Shown one piece after another: positions 1-5,243 of a stretch of DNA of 7,799 nt; positions within the stretch are counted from its first letter, which is position 1; each line of letters starts with the position of its first letter. The notes beneath the pieces are model-generated. The model was not told the origin of the DNA and made no database searches. It worked only from the letters and a program-made list of their open reading frames with translations. Location of the stretch: the NCBI GenBank assembly GCA_009921385.1, contig RFXY01000041.1, forward strand, positions 1 to 7,799. Direction: 5' to 3'. The translations under genes were made by a program, and so were the position numbers. This DNA comes from Pseudomonadota bacterium. GTDB lineage: Bacteria > Pseudomonadota > Alphaproteobacteria > Rickettsiales > UBA1997.

Positions 1-1
1 G

Positions 2-898
2 CTTTGTGAAGTGCTTGATGTTTTACAACCCCAAGATCATAAAATTTACCTCGATTGCACTTTTGGTGCCGGTGGCTACTCTTCTGCCCTATTAAATTCG
101 GCAAAATGTCAAGTAATAGCCCTTGATCGCGATGCTTCGGTAAATGTTTTTGCTAATAATTTAAAACAACAATTTGGCAACAATTTTCATTTTATCAATA
201 GTGCTTTTTCGCAAGCAAAAAATGCCTTAGCCCAATTAAATATTTCGCAAGTCGATGGCATGGTTTTAGATATTGGTGTGTCTTCTATGCAACTCAGTTG
301 TCATGAAAGGGGTTTTTCGTTTGATTCTTCTGCCAAACTTGATATGAGAATGGATCAAAATCAATCTTTTTCTGCCTACGATGTTGTTAATAGCTATTCT
401 CAAAAACAACTAGCCGAAATAATTGCTAATTTTGGCGACGAACCAAAAGCCTATGCTATTGCCAAAAAAATTGTCACACACAGAATAAACAAGCCAATTG
501 AAAGCTGTGTTGAATTGGCAAATTTAGTGCGATCTTTTTATGCTAAAAATTACAAAACCGATCCCGCTACCAAAACTTTTCAAGCCATCAGAATTGAAGT
601 TAACAAAGAGTTAGAAGAGCTAAGTTTAGCATTAAACAGTGCACTACACATTTTAAAGCAAAATGCTAAATTGGTGGTGGTTTCGTTTCATTCGCTAGAA
701 GACAAAATTATTAAAGATTTTTTTAATCAACATAGTGGCAAAAAAATCGCCACCTCACGATATCAACCGCTAGAAAAAGAAACTAATATTTGTCAATTTT
801 TGGTGCCCAAAAAAATGCCGATTGTTCCATCAACAACAGAAGTTCTTAGCAACCCAAAATCAAGATCTGCCAAAATGCGCTGGGGGGCGAAAACATGA
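2..898 (+). CDS. rsmH: 16S rRNA (cytosine-1402-N4)-methyltransferase RsmH, 5' end cut off by window
   Basis: RsmH (MraW) uses S-adenosylmethionine to methylate N4 of C1402 in the 16S rRNA P-site region. The reading frame is open from base 2 (L-C-E before the GTG at 11). The family begins with a PVLL-x-EVL segment, so the CEVLDVL read here is internal; the GTG at 11 is probably not the start and roughly 10-15 residues are missing. Counting from that GTG, family motifs follow in order: SAM-binding DCTFGAGGYS (15-24), VLDIGVSSMQL (85-95), RGFSF...LDMRMD (100-115), TFQAIRIEVNKELEEL (189-204), VVSFHSLEDKIIKDFF (223-238) and the C-terminal NPKSRSAKMRW (281-291). All key blocks are intact, so the enzyme looks functional. 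The stop TGA overlaps the ftsL ATG (ATGA), the usual dcw-cluster arrangement. Identification is very secure; only the true start is unknown. Confidence 0.96.
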   Translation, partial: LCEVLDVLQPQDHKIYLDCTFGAGGYSSALLNSAKCQVIALDRDASVNVFANNLKQQFGNNFHFINSAFSQAKNALAQLNISQVDGMVLDIGVSSMQLSCHERGFSFDSSAKLDMRMDQNQSFSAYDVVNSYSQKQLAEIIANFGDEPKAYAIAKKIVTHRINKPIESCVELANLVRSFYAKNYKTDPATKTFQAIRIEVNKELEELSLALNSALHILKQNAKLVVVSFHSLEDKIIKDFFNQHSGKKIATSRYQPLEKETNICQFLVPKKMPIVPSTTEVLSNPKSRSAKMRWGAKT

Positions 899-1245
899 AC
901 ACTCTCAAACCAATATATCGCTTACATTTATTTCATTTTGGCTTGGTTTTTACTTTGCTGTTTAGTGTTTGTTTGGCATTTTATATGCAATTTAAATTCG
1001 ACTTCTTACAAGAACAAATTTTATCGAGCAAAAATCAAATAGTCGAATATCAAGATCAAATCAGATTATTAGAAGTTGAATGGGTTTATTTAACCAGGCC
1101 AGAAAGATTAAGACAACTCACCGAAAAATTTTTACAAGATAATCAATATATGCTGGCAAGCCAAGTGCAAGAAGATTTACAACCACAAATCATCAGCACC
1201 GAATTTGTAACAGAGCAAAAACAAAATGCTCCGCAAAGTTTGTAA
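895..1245 (+). CDS. ftsL: Cell division protein FtsL, alphaproteobacterial type
   Basis: A 116-residue bitopic protein. A short cytoplasmic N-terminus is followed by one hydrophobic segment (about 14-32), then a heptad-like stretch (about 36-60) and the block EVEWVYLTRPERLRQLTEKF (60-79). The EW-YL-RPERL signature right after a coiled coil is typical of alphaproteobacterial FtsL. FtsL pairs with FtsB/DivIC and FtsQ in the periplasm to activate septal peptidoglycan synthesis by FtsWI. The tail (about 90-116) is Gln-rich and probably unstructured. The start is fixed by the ATGA overlap with rsmH, so translation is probably coupled. The call rests on position after rsmH, topology and motif; FtsL proteins are poorly conserved in sequence. 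The expected next gene, ftsI, is absent. Confidence 0.88.
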   Translation: MNTLKPIYRLHLFHFGLVFTLLFSVCLAFYMQFKFDFLQEQILSSKNQIVEYQDQIRLLEVEWVYLTRPERLRQLTEKFLQDNQYMLASQVQEDLQPQIISTEFVTEQKQNAPQSL

Positions 1246-1275
1246 TTAAACCGTGATATTTTTAATAAACAATAT

Positions 1276-1974
1276 ATGACAAAAAAAAGTGCTGTTGTTT
1301 TGCTAAGTGGCGGTCTAGATTCTGCCACGGTTTGTTTGTTGGCATTGCAACAAAATTTTACTGTTTATGCATTAAGTTTTTCTTATCAGCAAAGACATAT
1401 TCAAGAGTTAGAATCGGCAAAAAAAATCGCTCAAAAATATCAAGTTTTTGAACATAAAATCGCCCAAACCGATCTCAGAATTTTTAGCGGCTCCGCCCTT
1501 ACCAGCGATCTTGAGGTGCCAAAAAATAGCCACAACACAAAACAAGTTCCCATAACTTATGTGCCGGCTCGCAATACCATTTTTTTATCTTATGCCCTTG
1601 CCTATGCCGAAAGCATCGATTGTCAACATATTTTTTTTGGAGCAAATGCCCTTGATTATAGCGGTTATCCCGATTGTCGCCCAGAATTTATTGAGGCATT
1701 CTCACATATGGCAAATTTGGCTACAGTCAACAATGCGGTGTATGGTAAAAAATTACAAATCCAAGCCCCTTTATTAAATTTAAACAAGGCAGAAATCGTT
1801 TCGCTTGCCAATAAATTGGGTTTAGATTTTAGCCTCACTCACTCTTGCTACGACCCTGTGGTTGTTGAAAATAAAATTTATGCTTGCGGAGCTTGTGATT
1901 CTTGTTTTTTACGCCAAAAAGGCTTTGCAGAAAGCAACATCAAAGATGGCATCGCTTATTATCAAGCTAAATAA
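1276..1974 (+). CDS. queC: 7-cyano-7-deazaguanine (preQ0) synthase QueC
   Basis: QueC converts 7-carboxy-7-deazaguanine to preQ0 using ATP and ammonia, a step toward queuosine at the tRNA wobble base. The 232-residue protein is of normal length for the family. Visible motifs: the PP-loop SGGLDS (11-16) that binds ATP; YVPARNTIFLSYALAYAE (95-112); GANALDYSGYPDCRPEF (122-138); and a Zn-binding cysteine set C191, C204, C207, C210 in the form SCYDP...CGACDSC. All expected residues are present. The start ATG places the PP-loop at the usual distance from the N-terminus; no Shine-Dalgarno sequence is visible upstream. It follows ftsL by 30 bp on the same strand and may be read through from the rsmH-ftsL transcript. 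No other queuosine gene is seen in the window. The stop lies 8 bp before the palindromic repeat island. Confidence 0.97.
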   Translation: MTKKSAVVLLSGGLDSATVCLLALQQNFTVYALSFSYQQRHIQELESAKKIAQKYQVFEHKIAQTDLRIFSGSALTSDLEVPKNSHNTKQVPITYVPARNTIFLSYALAYAESIDCQHIFFGANALDYSGYPDCRPEFIEAFSHMANLATVNNAVYGKKLQIQAPLLNLNKAEIVSLANKLGLDFSLTHSCYDPVVVENKIYACGACDSCFLRQKGFAESNIKDGIAYYQAK

Positions 1975-1990
1975 GAAAAGGCAATACCAT

Positions 1991-2100
1991 TTCGATCTAA
2001 ATTCCCCTTCCCGTGAGGGCAACGAAGCCAACAAAACAGCGAGATCTAATCACCCTCCCGCTTTACGGGAGGGTCGAAGGCGAAGCCTTCGGGGAGGGGT
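1991..2100 (+). repeat. GC-rich palindromic element, left copy
   Basis: The element begins TTCGATCTAAAT and ends CGGGGAGGGGT. It contains a degenerate first module (1991-about 2037, with CCCTTCCCGTGAGGG) and a well-preserved second module from GATCTAATCACCCTCCC (2043-2059) onward. The same boundary words in the same order form the inverted copy at 2152-2260. The repeat is much richer in G+C than the flanking genes. Open frames cross it on both strands, but they encode low-complexity Arg/Pro-rich peptides typical of palindrome read-through and are not called as genes. Confidence 0.85.
2052..2091 (+). repeat. Tandem hairpins in left copy
   Basis: Two perfect stem-loops lie next to each other. 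Hairpin 1: ACCCTCCCG (2052-2060) pairs with CGGGAGGGT (2066-2074), loop CTTTA. Hairpin 2: CGAAGGC (2075-2081) pairs with GCCTTCG (2085-2091), loop GAA. GGGAGGG at 2092-2098 offers an alternative partner for the first CCCTCCC arm, which would enclose hairpin 2 in a larger stem. No U-tract follows, so this is not a standard intrinsic terminator. Confidence 0.85.
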
Positions 2101-2151
2101 AAATGATATTATCGACAAAACTAGAATTTGAGTTTGTGATGTGCTTTTCTG

Positions 2152-2260
2152 ACCCCTCCCCGAAATTGCTTTGCAATTTCGACCCTCCCTCAAGGGGAGG
2201 GTGATTAGATCGAGGGCTTGTTGCAGAATGTTCCGCAAGGGGAGGGTGATTTAGATCGAA
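2152..2260 (-). repeat. GC-rich palindromic element, right (inverted) copy
   Basis: Read on the - strand it begins TTCGATCTAAATCACCC and ends CGGGGAGGGGT, the same limits as the left copy (109 against 110 bp). It contains two GATCTAA(A)TCACCCTCCCC modules, one with start near 2260 and a second near 2213, so the unit looks like an internal duplication. The second module is best conserved between the copies. The right copy ends 34 bp before the coq9 stop. Confidence 0.85.
2161..2202 (-). repeat. Tandem hairpins in right copy
   Basis: CGAAATTGC (2161-2169) pairs perfectly with GCAATTTCG (2173-2181), loop TTT. ACCCTCCC (2182-2189) pairs with GGGAGGGT (2195-2202), loop TCAAG. Compared with the left copy, the GGGAGGGT stem keeps its sequence, whereas the other stem has a different sequence and length but is still fully paired. 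Confidence 0.85.
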
Positions 2261-2294
2261 GTGCTGTATTTATTTGTGTAAATGGTATTAGAAT

Positions 2295-3032
2295 TTACAA
2301 ATTCCATAGACGAATAAACGGTAGACTTTTTAATATTTCTTTGGGTGTTTTGATTTGTTGTTTATCATCAAAAACAACTTCTTTGAGAGAATCTTGCAAA
2401 TTTTGCAAAATATGTTTTGTTTGTTGCTTAGTTTGATATTTATATTTGGCAAACAGCACAATTCTGTTGATTTGCTTGGCAATTTCTGTTTGAGTGCAAT
2501 TTAAATCGGAAACTTCATTGGCAAAAACCATCGCAACCTTGGCAATAACCAAAGCCAAAGTTGTTCTTTTGGTATAATAACTAAAATCGGTAGATTGATC
2601 TTTGGCAATTTTCCAAAAACTATCAGAAATATTTGCCAATATTTTTAGTGATGTTATTTTTTTATTGACTTCTTGTTGACCAAAATTGCAATTTTTGCTA
2701 AAATATTGCAAAATATGCTTAACAATTATTGGTTGATTAAGTTGATAAGAAAAATATTGTTCTAATAAAAAACTAATTTTTTCACTAATTTTTAAACCAT
2801 CAAAAAGCTCGTTAGCACTTGCTATTGTTTGTATTTCCAACATTTGTTGTTCTTGCATAAATTGCAATAAATCATCAACTCCGCCAGAAAAAATAATGCT
2901 TAAATATTTGGCATCAATTTGACTATTCACACAAGCCAAGGCTAAATTTTCTTGACTAAAACCACTTTGATGAGCTATTTTCAAAGCTTCTGCTAAAATT
3001 TTTTGTTTGTTTTGAATAGAGTCTAGTAGCAT
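2295..3032 (-). CDS. coq9: COQ9-family ubiquinone biosynthesis accessory protein
   Basis: A 245-residue protein with the COQ9 signature SDSFWKIAKDQSTDFSYY (136-153) followed by TKRTTL (154-159), matching the family pattern of a W, a GD/KD-STD and a YTKR block. The N-terminal part (about 8-70) is a TetR-like helical region with FSGG (48-51) where relatives have FPGG. The family fold derives from TetR regulators but binds isoprenoid lipids rather than DNA; in mitochondria COQ9 presents quinone intermediates to COQ7 for hydroxylation. Here it probably supports ubiquinone synthesis and so respiration. It is the last gene of the lpxB-dac-coq9 operon: its ATG lies 3 nt after the dac TAA, which fixes the start and suggests translational coupling. 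The overall sequence is divergent and rich in Lys, Gln and Asn, so the family call is firm but biochemical activity is inferred. Confidence 0.87.
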   Translation of the reverse strand: MLLDSIQNKQKILAEALKIAHQSGFSQENLALACVNSQIDAKYLSIIFSGGVDDLLQFMQEQQMLEIQTIASANELFDGLKISEKISFLLEQYFSYQLNQPIIVKHILQYFSKNCNFGQQEVNKKITSLKILANISDSFWKIAKDQSTDFSYYTKRTTLALVIAKVAMVFANEVSDLNCTQTEIAKQINRIVLFAKYKYQTKQQTKHILQNLQDSLKEVVFDDKQQIKTPKEILKSLPFIRLWNL

Positions 3033-3035
3033 ATA

Positions 3036-3950
3036 TTAATCATTTGAGGCGATATAAAAACCAATATCAAAGAGCATTTCCATTAATTTTGTTCGTTTTT
3101 TACTACTTTCGCAACCAATGAGAATGCCAAATAATTGTTGATTATTTTTGGTAGCAACACCAATTAAATTAAAACCAGATGCCTTGGTATAGCCAGTTTT
3201 CATACCTTCCGCCCCATCATAGTTTAGCAAAAATTCGTTGTGAGAATAATATTTTTGGCTTTCGACAATTGTTTTTTTCTTTTTCTTATTTTTACCAAGA
3301 GTTTTGACAATCGTTTTAGTTTTGCTAATTTTAAATTCTTTTAGCTTAAAAAAATGGTAAAATTCTGGAAAATCTCTTTTGACAGCAAAAGCAAGTTTTG
3401 CCAAATCGTGTGCGGTGGTTTGTTGTTTTTCACTGTGCAAACCAGAGGCATTAACAAAAAAAGTGTTGCTCATGCCCAATTCTTGAGCTTTTGCATTCAT
3501 TTTTTCGGCAAATTGCTCTTCGTTTTTAGCAACCGCTTCTGCCAAAGCAACCGCGGTTTCGTTGTAAGAACGAACCAACATTGCTTGAGTTGCTTCTCGC
3601 ACCGATATTGTTTGTTTGGTTTGCAAATTGAGAGTGTTAACTTTGTTGACCAAAGATATTTGATGAGCTTTTTGAGAAATGGTGATTTTTTGGTTCCATT
3701 TTAATTTTTTGTGCTTTATGGCATCAAAAACCAAATAGGCAGTCATCACTTTGGTAAGAGAAGCTGGATAAATAATGTTGTTAGCATTTTTTTGCAACAA
3801 AACTTGCTGTGATTTGGCATCAAAAACCAAATAAGCATTATTGGCAGAGCAGTTATTTTTCGAATCAACATCATAAGCAAGAGCAGAAGACAGAATATTT
3901 TGCCTAGTCATTAGCAATATGCACAAAATTAAACCTAGTTTTTTTAACAT
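3036..3950 (-). CDS. D-alanyl-D-alanine carboxypeptidase (peptidase S11, PBP5/6-like)
   Basis: A low-molecular-weight penicillin-binding protein that removes the terminal D-Ala from peptidoglycan stem peptides in the periplasm. A signal peptide covers about residues 1-25 (KK, hydrophobic stretch, ALA before YDV). All three serine-peptidase motifs are present: S64-L-T-K67 with the catalytic serine, S128-Y-N130, and K251-T-G253 within GAEGMKTGYTKASGFNL. Residues 207-233 form a Lys-rich insert (NKKKKK near 221-226) just before the HNEFLLNY segment, where relatives usually have a short turn. At 304 residues it ends about 50 residues after KTG, so the C-terminal beta-domain and membrane-anchoring amphipathic helix of E. 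coli PBP5 are missing, as in many short homologues. It sits between lpxB and coq9 with 3-nt gaps on both sides. Symbols dacA, dacC and dacF are not separable here. Confidence 0.95.
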   Translation of the reverse strand: MLKKLGLILCILLMTRQNILSSALAYDVDSKNNCSANNAYLVFDAKSQQVLLQKNANNIIYPASLTKVMTAYLVFDAIKHKKLKWNQKITISQKAHQISLVNKVNTLNLQTKQTISVREATQAMLVRSYNETAVALAEAVAKNEEQFAEKMNAKAQELGMSNTFFVNASGLHSEKQQTTAHDLAKLAFAVKRDFPEFYHFFKLKEFKISKTKTIVKTLGKNKKKKKTIVESQKYYSHNEFLLNYDGAEGMKTGYTKASGFNLIGVATKNNQQLFGILIGCESSKKRTKLMEMLFDIGFYIASND

Positions 3951-3953
3951 ATT

Positions 3954-5105
3954 TTACAAACTTTTAATGTTTTCTACCGCTATTTGCATGGGGCTGTGTT
4001 GATTTTTTAGCATTTGCAAAGAAATTAAGCAATCGCTTATTTGCTGTTTGGCAAGAAAATTATTGCTTATCAAATTATTTAAAGCAAAAAATATTTTATC
4101 TGCTTGGCAATTATTTTGCAATAATTCTGGAATAATTTCTTTATTTTGCAATAAATTTAACAAATTAGCAAACTTTATTTTTACCAAACTTTTAATAATT
4201 AAATAAGAAATAATATTGGTTTTATAAGCAACAACCATCGGAATTTGGTGTATAGCAATTTCTAGAGTGTTGGTGCCAGATTTTGCCAAGGCATAATTGC
4301 TGGCCGAAAATGCTAAATCTTTTTGTTGATGATTGATAAAAATACATTTTGACTTGATTTTACCAGACATTTCTACAACAATTTTTTGAGTTTTTGTAGT
4401 TACAGGCAAAATTACCACCAAATCAGTTATTTGTTGCTGAATTAAATTAATTACCTCAATAAAAATCGGCAATAAATAATGCACTTCCGCCATTCTGCTT
4501 CCTGGAGTTACAAGCAAAACAGTTTGCTGTTGAGAAATATTATTTTCTTGTCTAAATTGCAAATTATTTTGCTTAATTTGCTCTTGGATTGGCATTTTTT
4601 CTAGTAGTGGATGACCAATAAACACTGTTTTTAAATTATACTTTGTAAAATAAGGCGGTTCAAATGGCAAAAGAGCGAGCAACAAATCATAAATTTTGGC
4701 GATTTTTTTTGCCCGTTTTGGTCTATAAGCCCAAACAGAAGGGGCAACCAGGTGCACTTTTTTGATTGTTGCCAAATTTTTGTTGTTAGCAATTTTTTTT
4801 ACCACTCGAAAACAAAAATCAGGAGAATCTATGGTAATCAAATAATCGGGGCGGTTATTTTCAATTGCCAAAACGGTTTGCTTGATTCTTGCCAATATTT
4901 TTAACAGATGTGGCAAGACCTCGGCAAAACCCATAATCATTAAATCGGTAATTGGAAAAATACTTAACAAGCCTTGCTCTTGCATCAATTCGCCCCCAAC
5001 TCCAAGAAAACTAGCAGAAGGATATTGTTTTTTTAATTCTTTTATCAATTCACCGCCCAGCAAATCACCAGAAGATTCGCCAGCAATAATAAAAAATTTT
5101 GTCAT
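3954..5105 (-). CDS. lpxB: Lipid-A-disaccharide synthase LpxB
   Basis: LpxB is a GT19 glycosyltransferase that joins UDP-2,3-diacylglucosamine and 2,3-diacylglucosamine-1-phosphate (lipid X) at the inner membrane to form the lipid A disaccharide. Motifs counted from the chosen start: GESSGD (9-14), PSVWAYRPKR (122-131), LLPFEPPYF (145-153), FIGHPL (162-167), VTPGSRMAEV (199-208), SGTNTLEIA...PMVVAYK (276-295) and IPELLQ (325-330). The frame is open to an ATG at 5153, but the ATG at 5105 is preferred: it gives MTKFFIIAGESSGD, as in the family, and a length of 383 residues (382 in E. coli). The 16 extra residues would also start upstream of the likely transcription start. It heads an operon with dac and coq9. 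The usual alphaproteobacterial companions (lpxD, fabZ, lpxA, lpxI) are not here. Its presence implies an LPS-bearing outer membrane. Confidence 0.96.
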   Translation of the reverse strand: MTKFFIIAGESSGDLLGGELIKELKKQYPSASFLGVGGELMQEQGLLSIFPITDLMIMGFAEVLPHLLKILARIKQTVLAIENNRPDYLITIDSPDFCFRVVKKIANNKNLATIKKVHLVAPSVWAYRPKRAKKIAKIYDLLLALLPFEPPYFTKYNLKTVFIGHPLLEKMPIQEQIKQNNLQFRQENNISQQQTVLLVTPGSRMAEVHYLLPIFIEVINLIQQQITDLVVILPVTTKTQKIVVEMSGKIKSKCIFINHQQKDLAFSASNYALAKSGTNTLEIAIHQIPMVVAYKTNIISYLIIKSLVKIKFANLLNLLQNKEIIPELLQNNCQADKIFFALNNLISNNFLAKQQISDCLISLQMLKNQHSPMQIAVENIKSL

Positions 5106-5157
5106 AACTTGTTTTTTGATTATTAAAAGTGCTAAAATAAAAAATTTTACCACTAAA

Positions 5158-5184
5158 ATTATAAAAAAACATTGATATTTGCAA
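5158..5184 (-). promoter_or_regulatory. Candidate promoter for lpxB-dac-coq9
   Basis: A perfect TATAAT reads on the - strand at 5163-5158. The nearest -35-like hexamer, TTGCAA (5184-5179), is only 15 bp upstream, shorter than ideal. Transcription would start near 5151, about 46 nt before the preferred lpxB ATG at 5105. In a sequence this AT-rich, a chance TATAAT is quite possible. Confidence 0.4.
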
Positions 5185-5200
5185 TTTCTGTAATTAGAAT
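5172..5200 (+). promoter_or_regulatory. Sigma-70-like promoter for asd
   Basis: TTGATA (5172-5177) and TAGAAT (5195-5200) are separated by exactly 17 bp and match the consensus hexamers at five of six positions each. Transcription would begin near 5207, giving a leader of about 37 nt before the asd ATG at 5244. It lies back-to-back with the lpxB promoter candidate in the 138-bp divergent gap. It is the best-formed promoter seen in the window, though high AT content raises the false-positive rate. Confidence 0.55.
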
Positions 5201-5243
5201 TTTTTTGTTTGGTATTTTATATAAACAATTTTATTAATAAATT

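Larger units (their letters stand above)
1983..2289. repeat. Large imperfect palindrome filling the queC/coq9 convergent gap
   Basis: The 320-bp gap between the convergent stops of queC and coq9 holds no gene. It is built of two inverted copies of a GC-rich element (1991-2100 and 2152-2260) separated by 51 bp. The centre of symmetry is near 2126. The spacer carries a weak dyad (ACAAAACT 2115-2122 with AGTTTGT 2131-2137) centred on the same point, leaving 14 nt on each side before the elements. A 9-bp outer match, AATACCATT at 1983-1991, recurs inverted at 2281-2289, offset by about 20 extra bases on the right side. The arrangement resembles paired REP/BIME-type or MITE-like palindromic elements. 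No transposase is present, no family is assigned, and neither flank has the T-run of a canonical intrinsic terminator. Confidence 0.85.

Noticed and set aside
1862..2131. 89-codon + frame running from queC into the repeat island, rich in Arg/Pro/Gly words such as PALREGRRRSLRGG
   Set aside because: Its first part is queC read out of frame and the rest is translation of the palindromic element; no family resemblance or start signal.
2052..2202. Bidirectional intrinsic (Rho-independent) terminator between queC and coq9
   Set aside because: The stems are strong, but no T-run follows in either direction. Bases after 2100 and before 2152 are mixed. Kept only as a possible 3'-end structure.
2050..2238. 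62-codon - frame across both repeat copies
   Set aside because: It is the complementary read-through of the same palindromes (LPLREGR-type words), with no independent coding sign.
1983..2289. CRISPR array or transposon with terminal repeats
   Set aside because: Only two inverted copies exist, not regularly spaced direct repeats; there is no transposase frame between them.
2218..2436. 72-codon + frame overlapping the right repeat and the coq9 3' end
   Set aside because: Most of it is antisense to coq9, whose COQ9 signature is clear; the rest is repeat.
2295..3032. TetR-type transcription regulator in place of COQ9
   Set aside because: The N-terminal helices look TetR-like, as expected of the COQ9 fold, but the W-KD-STD-YTKR signature is specific to COQ9.
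3354..3704. 116-codon + frame rich in Phe and Cys
   Set aside because: Antisense to dac, which has all three catalytic motifs.
4882..5175. 97-codon + frame antisense to the lpxB 5' end
   Set aside because: Opposes the conserved GESSGD region of lpxB and has no family features.
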